From NCBI GenBank assembly GCA_001828645.1, contig MHZD01000156.1:1-10608 (forward strand): a DNA stretch of 10,608 nucleotides, written 5' to 3'. The translations under genes and the position numbers were made by a program. Positions 1 through 6,473 of this stretch are shown one piece after another; position 1 is the first letter of the stretch, and each line of letters begins with the position of its first letter. The DNA comes from Planctomycetes bacterium RIFOXYC2_FULL_41_27 (GTDB taxonomy: Bacteria; Planctomycetota; Brocadiia; Brocadiales; Brocadiaceae). The notes below the pieces were generated by a model. The model searched no databases. It was not told the DNA's origin and saw only the letters and a program-made list of their open reading frames with translations.

Positions 1-939
1 AGGTTTAAAGATCCAGGTAACGTGAAATTTATATCTGACAATTTTACGTATGAGGTAAAAGTTCTTAAAACCTTAAACAATCTAAAATTATCCGATAAGA
101 TAAATCCTGACTTTTTAAACGAGAATCTTGCGAATTTAAGTGTTGCTTTGGGGCTTGCAGTTCAGGGTTTGGGGTCAGGCAGGATAAATATAAATTTGTT
201 ACCGCCGGAACAAATCAAAGCAGCAGAAATATCAAGGAAAAAACCCTATGCGATGGCTACGCTTGGTTGCCTAGCCCTGATTCTTGTTATTCAATACTGT
301 GGATTACATATTCAGATTAATCACCTTCGTGATTCCAACAATTACTATCAAAATGTATTGCAAAACATAAAGGAATTGGAAAAGAAGTATAAAAGCGCTG
401 AAACCCTTGCACAAACAAGCAAATCAGCGCTTGATCTTGTTTCTGCAATTGATTTTTCCAGATTTTTTTGGATGGAAGCGTTAGATAAATTATTATCTTT
501 TATGCCCAACAATGTAGCGATCACAAATATCAGCTCTTCGTGGGTAAATGCAGATGCCTTACAAACCAAAAGTACGGAGAAACAAACATCTAAATCAAAT
601 TTTCCCCAGGCAAAAAAGACAAGCGAACCGACAAAACCTGGTAGTTCAAAAAAATTACTCCTTATGGGAATAAAGGGAGAAAGCAGAGAGCCAACTATGG
701 GTTTTATAGAAGAGAATATTCTAAAGCCTATTCAAAGATTAACCCTCTTTGATCAGAAGGTCCTTGCATTCAAAAACGTGGAAATTGTACCGGATTCATG
801 TCGTCAAATAGAGCGTAAAAATGGTTGGGAGGGATGCATTAGTTTTGAGATACGCTGGATTGTAAAGTCACAGGACGAAATACAATCAGAAACCCAATCG
901 TTAATACCTGGAACTTCAACTCCAGCCGTAAAATCTTGA
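1..939 (+). CDS. pilN: PilM-PilN fusion protein, 3' part (5' end outside window)
   Basis: This is the C-terminal 312 residues of a type IV pilus inner-membrane platform protein. The frame is open from the first base, so the GTG at 22 is probably not the true start. Bases 1-180 encode what looks like the end of a PilM (actin-like, cytoplasmic) domain, closing with an ALGLAVQGL motif typical of PilM C-termini. The PilN hallmark INLLPPE follows at once (190-210), with no ATG and no ribosome binding site between them, so PilM and PilN appear fused. A membrane segment follows at about 245-310, then a short coiled-coil-like stretch (about 310-430) and a periplasmic alpha/beta region with a Ser/Thr/Lys-rich insertion near 560-650. 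In the family, PilM binds the cytoplasmic tail of PilN, and PilN pairs with PilO in the periplasm. The next gene is PilO-like and lies 24 bases downstream. Fusion is inferred, since most of PilM lies outside the window. Confidence 0.82.
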   Translation, partial: RFKDPGNVKFISDNFTYEVKVLKTLNNLKLSDKINPDFLNENLANLSVALGLAVQGLGSGRININLLPPEQIKAAEISRKKPYAMATLGCLALILVIQYCGLHIQINHLRDSNNYYQNVLQNIKELEKKYKSAETLAQTSKSALDLVSAIDFSRFFWMEALDKLLSFMPNNVAITNISSSWVNADALQTKSTEKQTSKSNFPQAKKTSEPTKPGSSKKLLLMGIKGESREPTMGFIEENILKPIQRLTLFDQKVLAFKNVEIVPDSCRQIERKNGWEGCISFEIRWIVKSQDEIQSETQSLIPGTSTPAVKS

Positions 940-963
940 ACAGCGGCATTGAAAGGTTAATGT

Positions 964-1848
964 ATGAATATCGGTAAAGAAATGAATTTCTCAAAACTCA
1001 GGAAGGACCTTACAGGTTTTTTTACCGGAATGCGGGGTTTTTGGATATCCATTGGCGCTGTTTTTCTCATCATGTTGATTCTCCTTTTTGTATTTATTTT
1101 CCCACTTTCAAATAAATATGCCAAGACTTACAAAGACCTCGATGATTTAACAATCCCACTTGAAAATTACGCCTTAAAAGTAAAAAATATTTATAATGAC
1201 AAATGGATTACATCAAAAAAACTGGAAACCGACCTGTATGAGAAAGAACTTGAAAAGTGCAAGTCCTTTCTCAAGGAAAAGGATAATAGCCTAGAAACAG
1301 TTTTCGTCATAGATGATCCTACAAAAGGGCCGGTTAGAATTGAAGATGAGGCGCTCTGGAAGAATGAATATGTGAAAAGGGTCTCCGGATTATTAACAAA
1401 ACTGAAGGCAAATAATATCACTCTTGGTGAAGGCGCTTTGCCATTTCATAACTGGGGTTCCGATATCCCAACGTGGGATGCTATTTCTCCTGTACAAAAA
1501 AAGTTCTGGATATTAGAAGCGCTTGTTAACGTTGCCTTAAACAATGCCGGAATTACAAAACTTGAAAAAATTGCGTTTCGTGAATCGTCCTTTACATACA
1601 ATCCCTCTCTTGTAAAACTTTACACCGTTATACCTATTACCATCCAGGTCGAATTACAGGCGGATCGCATCAAATTCCTATTACACGAAATTCTTAAATC
1701 AGATATCCCATTTGTTATCGAAGGCATTAATATTATGAGTACTGACAAAACTTTTAGCTCAAGTTCATTAATTAAGAACGATGATTCTATGTCCAATCCA
1801 ATTATTAATGTTACTCTCGATATTTATATCATTGATTATATAGCATAA
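964..1848 (+). CDS. PilO/Amuc_1100-like pilus platform protein
   Basis: A 294-residue single-pass inner-membrane protein with a large periplasmic part. A charged N-terminus is followed by one strong membrane helix (about residues 27-48) and then a helical region rich in Lys and Glu (50-110). The C-terminal half is alpha/beta, like the ferredoxin-like fold of PilO/GspM. The segment around residues 175-205 (W-x5-SPVQKKFWILEALVNVALNNAGI) recalls the Amuc_1100 family of Verrucomicrobia and Planctomycetes; this match is from memory, not a search. Start ATG 964 has AAAGG at 952-956 with a 7-base spacer. It sits between PilMN and another single-pass protein whose start codon touches this gene's stop, so the three are surely one operon. 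The likely role is to pair with PilN and link the inner-membrane platform to the secretin. Classical PilO is about 200 residues, so this protein is longer. Confidence 0.72.
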   Translation: MNIGKEMNFSKLRKDLTGFFTGMRGFWISIGAVFLIMLILLFVFIFPLSNKYAKTYKDLDDLTIPLENYALKVKNIYNDKWITSKKLETDLYEKELEKCKSFLKEKDNSLETVFVIDDPTKGPVRIEDEALWKNEYVKRVSGLLTKLKANNITLGEGALPFHNWGSDIPTWDAISPVQKKFWILEALVNVALNNAGITKLEKIAFRESSFTYNPSLVKLYTVIPITIQVELQADRIKFLLHEILKSDIPFVIEGINIMSTDKTFSSSSLIKNDDSMSNPIINVTLDIYIIDYIA

Positions 1849-2679
1849 ATGACTACTGCTTTGTTCCAAAATTTGATAATGAATATTAAATATTTTATAT
1901 TCAAACACATTGAAAAACTGGTTCTCGGCATTGCAATTTGTTATCTTGCATATACAGCAGTTCATACTTTCATTATACCGAGTATAGAGGCGCACAAAAC
2001 AAATTCAAAATTATTATCCTTATCGAGTGCAATTGAGAGAAAGATTAAAACAAGTGTTCCTCCAATTGTAGATATGGAACTAAAAAATGATGAGCAATTG
2101 GCGTTGCGTCTAACATCACCACCTTCTGCGAGTCTCTTACCCAGACCGTATATCTTTGGTAAATTCACAAAAGAAAAAACAGGGTCGGACATTACTGCAA
2201 AAGATTTGTTAAAAAAGCCAGAGTTACAACCCACTGCTCGTTTAGAGGGCGCTCCACTAACTGAAATAGAGTTTATCTTTAAAGGTGGAACAGCAGATAT
2301 GGCATTAGTCCAGGTCAGGAAATTATATAAGGATAAATGGTGGAATGAAAGCTTTACTGTAAAAAAAGCGGAAACTATCGGCGGGAAAAAAACAATAGGC
2401 AGGGAAACTGTGGATTTTGATACCTATTGTAAATTGATAGAAATTACCCCTCAAGCACAAAAACCACTTATTATTAAGAAAACTACAGTTGTTCAGAACG
2501 AAAAAGGTGAATTTTTGGGGAGTTCTTTTACTGAAGAAACGCACATGATTTCATCTTCAAAGATTATATTTGTGGATAAGAAAGGAGAATTTTACAATTC
2601 GTGGATAGGAGAATCGGTAAAGGTGGGGACTGATACTGTTTCTGTTTATCCATCAACGAATGCCCCATCAACTAACTAA
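1849..2679 (+). CDS. Single-pass periplasmic protein of the pilus-like operon (PilP position)
   Basis: A 276-residue protein with one membrane helix (about residues 23-43) and a long periplasmic region. ATG 1849 follows directly on the TAA of the preceding gene with no clear Shine-Dalgarno site, which suggests translational coupling; an in-frame ATG at 1879 is an alternative that keeps the helix. The gene sits where pilP lies in pilMNOPQ clusters, just before the secretin. It does not look like PilP: there is no lipobox, it is membrane-anchored, and it is longer than the usual ~170 residues. In the Akkermansia cluster the comparable place is taken by Amuc_1099. The C-terminal half (about 135-260) is rich in beta strands and may be the part that meets the secretin N-domains. 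That role is inferred from position only. Confidence 0.65.
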   Translation: MTTALFQNLIMNIKYFIFKHIEKLVLGIAICYLAYTAVHTFIIPSIEAHKTNSKLLSLSSAIERKIKTSVPPIVDMELKNDEQLALRLTSPPSASLLPRPYIFGKFTKEKTGSDITAKDLLKKPELQPTARLEGAPLTEIEFIFKGGTADMALVQVRKLYKDKWWNESFTVKKAETIGGKKTIGRETVDFDTYCKLIEITPQAQKPLIIKKTTVVQNEKGEFLGSSFTEETHMISSSKIIFVDKKGEFYNSWIGESVKVGTDTVSVYPSTNAPSTN

Positions 2680-2789
2680 TAAACATCTTTTTATTTGATG
2701 TCAGAAATTATGTGAAATCTATTGATACTCAGTAATTTTCTGCATCCTTTATGGCTAAGTTTTGACTTTACTTTTTACAAGGGGGTTAC

Positions 2790-4997
2790 ATGAAAAATAG
2801 ATCAACCCTAATCTCAGTTTTTATCTTGAGCATATTCCTATTACTCTTTGCGCCGTATCAGTCTCTATCACAAAACAAGGATACTTCAGAAACGGAACCT
2901 TCAACTACAAATAATTATTATTTTAAGACCGCCAAGATATATTTTGAACAAAAAGACTATGCTAAGGCCGTTGATGCGCTCGAACTGGCTATCCTGTTAG
3001 AACCAAATAACGAAGAGGCACAGACGTTACTAAAACAATCCAGACAACTTCTGGAGGAAGTAAATAAGTCAATTGAGATGCCAGACAAGACAGGTAAACC
3101 CAAGGAAACAAAAACCGCACATCCTGAAGATATATCTCAGTTAATTCAGAATGCATATACCGCTATCCAGGAGGAACGTTATGATGATGCCGCAAAGATT
3201 GCGGATTTAATACTTACAATGGATTCTGCTAACAAAGATGCATTGTACATTAGAGGAAAGGTAAACGACATAAAACACAAACATACTACTGAGAATCTAA
3301 AATCCATCCACGTCCAGGAGAAATTTAAAAGCCACGAAAATCTAAAAGAAGCATCCGTTCCCTATCAGGAAACCTTAAGATTTCCTAAAAAAGAGCAGTG
3401 GGAAGACATTTCAAAACGTACCCTTCCTGAGTTAGATAAGGTCATAGAAGAAAATAAAATAAAAACAGAACAACTCCGGCTGATTCCAAATCCCCCGGAA
3501 GGACCATTTCCAAAAGTCATTGAAGATGCCCTGAATACGATCATTTCATTTGAATTTTTAGATACACCCTTAAGAGATATTGTCATCTTTGTAAGGGAAA
3601 AATCGAATATTAATATGATCATCGATTCGGAAGCTGGAAATGTTCCAGTTACATTAAAGCTTAAGGACGTACCATTAAGAACTGCCTTAAAATATATCTT
3701 ACCAAAAGGGTATGAATATGTGATTGAAGGGGATATTATTCATTTCTATAAACAAAAAATGGAAATGCGGGTTTACGACGTAAGAGATATATTAATTAAT
3801 CTTGATGATAAAGAGCCCCTTAAATTTGACATTACAGCGGCTGCCACCTCTCAATTAAGTTTGAGTAAGGGAGCAGAAATAACTAAAGCAAAAGACCCCT
3901 CTGCGCGGGTATTAGACCTGATTGAATTAATTGTCACCACCGTAGAACCGTCATCATGGTCACGCAGTACCAGTGTTATCGGGGCTTCTGCAGCAGGAGG
4001 TCAACGAAGTATTAATATTCCTGGACAAGGTGAAGGAAGTATTGTTGCAAGGATGGGACAACCTGGCGATTTGGTGGTAGTTAATAACAAATATGTTCAT
4101 AAGCAAATTGAAGATCTGTTGGCTTCTTTAAGGTCTTCACAAAACCTCCAGGTGAGCATCGAAGCTCGTATTATTTCTGTTACAGATAAATTCTTTGAGG
4201 ATATAGGAAGTAACATAACCGAATTTTTTAGTGAAAAAGTATCTATTGATACAGGCGCCAAAAAGGGTATTAGTGACCTCGTATCTGGCGAGGGACTTCA
4301 ACTCAGCTATTTCATCTTTAACGACTCTATGTTAAAAGGCTTCTTACGTGCCGTCCAGGAAAGTAAAGACTCTGAGATTCTTACATCCCCGAGAATAACA
4401 CTATCCAATACCCAGCGTGGAAATATTGCCGTCGTTAAAACCATTAATTATATTCAAAGTACGTCTGTTTCTGAGGGTGTAGTAACTCCAGTTATTGGAA
4501 CGGTACCAGAAGGCACTACCTTTGATGTAAGACCCATTGTGAGTGCGGATAGAAAGTACGTCTATCTGGAAGTAACTCCTTCTGTATTTGAAGTCGAAGA
4601 GATCACATCTTTTACTTTTAGTGGATTAACTACGGATGCCACGGTTGGAGGTACAAGTCAGGGAACCACTGTTGTTCCGCCGGAGCAAACAGTACAATTA
4701 CCCACGGTAAATGTTTCCCAAGTATCTGTAACGGTTTGTGTGCCTGACAAGGGTACGCTTATGATTGGGGGGCTAGGTTCTATTAGCAAAGAAACTCTAA
4801 CGACCGGTATTCCTATACTATCTAAAATACCTGTATTAAAAAGATTATTTTCCCGTGATCAGAAGAATAACAAGAAATCAAATCTTGTTATCCTTTTAAA
4901 ACCCACAATTATCATTAAGGAAGAGCTAGAAGCACATTTCCTCAGTCTGTCAAATAAAACTTTTAATGTAACAGACTCGAATAATAGTAAGAAATAA
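2790..4997 (+). CDS. pilQ: Secretin (PilQ/GspD superfamily) with N-terminal TPR region
   Basis: Outer-membrane gate protein, 735 residues. A signal peptide (1-28) is followed by two TPR-like helical pairs (about 43-92 and 114-160) and a charged linker. An STN/secretin N0-type domain lies at about 253-322. A short N-domain runs from 375 to 450 and contains a Gly/Ser-rich loop (392-428). The secretin core lies at about 453-710. Core hallmarks are VSIEARIISV (455-464), the SPRITLSNTQRG strand (533-544), the TFDVRPIVS region (577-585), LMIGGL (657-662) and the motif IPILSKIPVLKRLF (674-687), which matches the family pattern VPxLgdIPxLGxLF. Start ATG 2790 has AAGGGGG at 2779-2785. There are 110 bases between the preceding gene and this one, so it may have its own promoter, though I see no convincing -35/-10 pair. 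Upstream PilMN, PilO-like and third platform genes support a pilus-type rather than type II secretion role. No AMIN domain is visible; the TPRs take its place. Confidence 0.93.
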   Translation: MKNRSTLISVFILSIFLLLFAPYQSLSQNKDTSETEPSTTNNYYFKTAKIYFEQKDYAKAVDALELAILLEPNNEEAQTLLKQSRQLLEEVNKSIEMPDKTGKPKETKTAHPEDISQLIQNAYTAIQEERYDDAAKIADLILTMDSANKDALYIRGKVNDIKHKHTTENLKSIHVQEKFKSHENLKEASVPYQETLRFPKKEQWEDISKRTLPELDKVIEENKIKTEQLRLIPNPPEGPFPKVIEDALNTIISFEFLDTPLRDIVIFVREKSNINMIIDSEAGNVPVTLKLKDVPLRTALKYILPKGYEYVIEGDIIHFYKQKMEMRVYDVRDILINLDDKEPLKFDITAAATSQLSLSKGAEITKAKDPSARVLDLIELIVTTVEPSSWSRSTSVIGASAAGGQRSINIPGQGEGSIVARMGQPGDLVVVNNKYVHKQIEDLLASLRSSQNLQVSIEARIISVTDKFFEDIGSNITEFFSEKVSIDTGAKKGISDLVSGEGLQLSYFIFNDSMLKGFLRAVQESKDSEILTSPRITLSNTQRGNIAVVKTINYIQSTSVSEGVVTPVIGTVPEGTTFDVRPIVSADRKYVYLEVTPSVFEVEEITSFTFSGLTTDATVGGTSQGTTVVPPEQTVQLPTVNVSQVSVTVCVPDKGTLMIGGLGSISKETLTTGIPILSKIPVLKRLFSRDQKNNKKSNLVILLKPTIIIKEELEAHFLSLSNKTFNVTDSNNSKK

Positions 4998-5053
4998 TAT
5001 ATCTTTGCCGCTGAATAATAAATTGCGTATTTATCGATCCAGGAGGTATTGCC

Positions 5054-5401
5054 ATGCATAAAATATATCGTACAAATACAATCTTGCTCATTGTCATTTC
5101 TGTTTTACTTGCGATACTTATCTTTAAGAATTCGGCAAATTATGTTATTGCGCAGGGAGATGGAAATGCTCGACATGTTTTTGGATTGGTAGGAGAACGA
5201 CAAGGTAATAGACAGCCACTTTACCTGATAGATACCGAAGAACAGACCATTATGGTTTATGAATATTTTCAGGGAGGCGGGCTTGGATTTGTGGCTGCTC
5301 GAAATTATAAATACGACAAAAAATTGCAAGAACACGGGAGACCCTATGGTTCATCCATCGAAGATGTAAAGGCTGAGCTCTTAAAGGCACCGACAAAATA
5401 A
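5054..5401 (+). CDS. Small exported or membrane-anchored protein, planctomycete-type, unknown function
   Basis: A 115-residue protein with a hydrophobic N-terminal segment (about residues 9-26, signal peptide or anchor; a cut after the Ala at 33 is possible). The small mature part has the pattern LYLIDTEEQTIMVYEY, then a Gly-rich turn (FQGGGLGF), then VAARNYKYDKKL. I have seen similar short patterns (D-x-(4)-hydrophobic-VY-x-Y ... R-x-Y-x-YD) in planctomycete proteins of unknown function, but I cannot name a family. The gene has the best ribosome binding site of the window, AGGAGGT at 5041-5047 with a 6-base spacer to ATG 5054. It lies 56 bases after the secretin on the same strand, so it is probably co-transcribed and may act in the same envelope system. 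It ends 16 bases from the convergent amidase gene. Confidence 0.72.
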   Translation: MHKIYRTNTILLIVISVLLAILIFKNSANYVIAQGDGNARHVFGLVGERQGNRQPLYLIDTEEQTIMVYEYFQGGGLGFVAARNYKYDKKLQEHGRPYGSSIEDVKAELLKAPTK

Positions 5402-5417
5402 CGTGAGTAAAATTCTG

Positions 5418-6089
5418 TTATAATTCTTTGTGATTGCTCGATTTTGAGGCAATTTGCTGGAGTCGCATCTTGAGTTCTGCGAACGGGAAATTTTTACCCG
5501 GGCAGGCCGTTGCCTTCTGGTGTATGTGTTTATGTTCTAATATATTGGATGAAGGAATATTGTATTTTCTGGAAAGATATTGAACAAGACCGACCAATGA
5601 TCCAAATTGATTTTCAGTTGGAGTTCCTCCATTTTCAAAGTCTCCAACCAGACAAATTCCAATTGCTACATGGTTACAGTTCATATTTGCTGTATGGGCG
5701 CCATGAATTTGCTTCTTCCATCGTTCAGCAACCTCGATCTCACCATCTCCGGAAAAAGATCCATTTCCAATTACAAAATGATAAGCTAAGCCATATTCCC
5801 ATCCCTTCTTTTTCTTATGGTAATAATCAAATCGAGCGGCATTACCCTTTGTAGTAGCGCTATGATGAATGACAATATATTTCCAACGTCTTTCTGTTAC
5901 ATCAGAACGGCAAAGATGGTCTAAGTTTGGCATACAAGACGCGCTTTCATGCTTATCAAGCTTTTCAATCTTCGCACTCTTAAAAAATGGTATGGAAATA
6001 AATAAGCCTGATGCAATTACAATCATAGTTAGCGAAAGACATCGAATAATTCCTTCGTGTTTATTCATGTTTTTATTAAGAAAATACAT
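5418..6089 (-). CDS. Membrane-anchored N-acetylmuramoyl-L-alanine amidase (PGRP/T7 lysozyme type)
   Basis: A 223-residue amidase_2/PGRP-family enzyme that should cut the bond between N-acetylmuramic acid and L-alanine in peptidoglycan on the outer side of the cytoplasmic membrane. A basic N-terminus and one hydrophobic helix (about 18-37) form a signal anchor, followed by a Cys-containing linker (52, 60) and the catalytic domain (about 68-212). By alignment to T7 lysozyme, the zinc ligands are H75 (in VIHHSAT), H188 and C196 (in KATACPG), with the family's spacing of 8 between the last two. Y103 (in AYHF) and T194 fill the other active-site places; Thr at this place is usual in PGRPs. All expected catalytic residues are present. 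ATG 6089 is chosen because AAAGGAG lies 8 bases before it; a longer frame from 6122 has no such site. The gene converges on the pilus-like cluster. It may open the wall for that machine or serve general turnover; the sequence does not decide. Confidence 0.9.
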   Translation of the reverse strand: MYFLNKNMNKHEGIIRCLSLTMIVIASGLFISIPFFKSAKIEKLDKHESASCMPNLDHLCRSDVTERRWKYIVIHHSATTKGNAARFDYYHKKKKGWEYGLAYHFVIGNGSFSGDGEIEVAERWKKQIHGAHTANMNCNHVAIGICLVGDFENGGTPTENQFGSLVGLVQYLSRKYNIPSSNILEHKHIHQKATACPGKNFPFAELKMRLQQIASKSSNHKEL

Positions 6090-6097
6090 TTTCTGTG

Positions 6098-6104
6098 CTC
6101 CTTT
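6098..6104 (-). promoter_or_regulatory. Ribosome binding site that sets the amidase start
   Basis: Read on the - strand this is AAAGGAG, 8 bases before the ATG at 6089. It favours this start over the in-frame ATG at 6122, which adds 11 residues and would lie upstream of the predicted transcription start. Confidence 0.75.
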
Positions 6105-6113
6105 GTAATCTAC

Positions 6114-6141
6114 ATAATACAAAATAGATTAACTTTGTTAC
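6114..6141 (-). promoter_or_regulatory. Candidate sigma-70-type promoter of the amidase gene
   Basis: On the - strand, GTAACA (6136-6141, 4 of 6 matches to TTGACA) and TATTAT (6114-6119, 5 of 6 matches to TATAAT) are 16 bases apart. Transcription would start near 6107, giving a leader of under 20 bases that still holds the AAAGGAG site. Planctomycete promoter rules are poorly known and the region is AT-rich, so chance is possible. Confidence 0.3.
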
Positions 6142-6473
6142 GGCTATTCCTTATTTCTTCGTTTGGTATATCAATTATGAGTATTTCTTGTTACAAAGCC
6201 CCGTAATGGGGAAAACCATGAAAAGGCTATGATCAACAAGCAGTGAAACTTTTGCGGACTCTTAGGAATTTTGTTAGGTAGTATTTTTGTTGAAAAAATA
6301 TATCAACAGATTTTTGTTTGAAAATGTAACTTGTTAAATAATGTTAATTAAAATATCTTTACTTTGCATTGCAAAGATATGCACAATAGCCAAATTATAA
6401 ATATAAATTCTATATTGTCAATAACTAAATTATTGGGTTAACTTATGGCAAATCTATTTAAGAATACAAATTG
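6142..6473. other. AT-rich intergenic spacer with inverted repeats, no gene seen
   Basis: This stretch lies between the stop of the TMTC-like gene and the promoter region of the amidase gene, both on the - strand. No open frame with a plausible start is present on either strand. It holds a GC-rich hairpin CCCC-GTAAT-GGGG (6199-6211), an alternative fold of the same bases pairing AGCC (6197-6200) with GGCT (6225-6228) and ATGG (6206-6209) with CCAT (6216-6219), a nested palindrome at 6353-6380 and a weak AT-only hairpin CAATAA/TTATTG (6419-6435). None of these is a canonical terminator for the TMTC-like gene, and I could not match the structured part to a known riboswitch. Confidence 0.6.
6353..6380. 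repeat. Nested inverted repeat between TMTC-like and amidase genes
   Basis: Two palindromes share bases. ATATCTTT (6353-6360) pairs with AAAGATAT (6373-6380), and CTTTGCA (6362-6368) pairs with TGCAAAG (6370-6376) around a single T. The two folds exclude each other in part, as in a switchable structure or a pair of overlapping protein-binding sites. It lies about 100 bases downstream of the TMTC-like stop on the - strand and is not followed by a T run, so a simple terminator is unlikely. Confidence 0.55.

Noticed and set aside
2683..2701. Terminator hairpin ACATC/GATGT between the third platform gene and secretin
   Set aside because: Only five weak pairs with a nine-base loop and no T run after it.
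5510..5854. Open frame of 114 codons on the + strand
   Set aside because: It lies fully inside the amidase gene on the other strand, whose motifs are clear; no ribosome binding site and no recognisable domain.
6090..6122. Longer amidase start at 6122
   Set aside because: No ribosome binding site, and it would lie upstream of the predicted promoter's start point; ATG 6089 has AAAGGAG at the right distance.
6191..6260. Cyclic-di-GMP (GEMM) or other known riboswitch
   Set aside because: Some words look alike (AAAGCC, AAACC), but the order and the conserved core of the class are absent.
6419..6435. Terminator CAATAA/TTATTG after the TMTC-like gene
   Set aside because: The stem is all A-T but for one pair and no T tract follows on the - strand.
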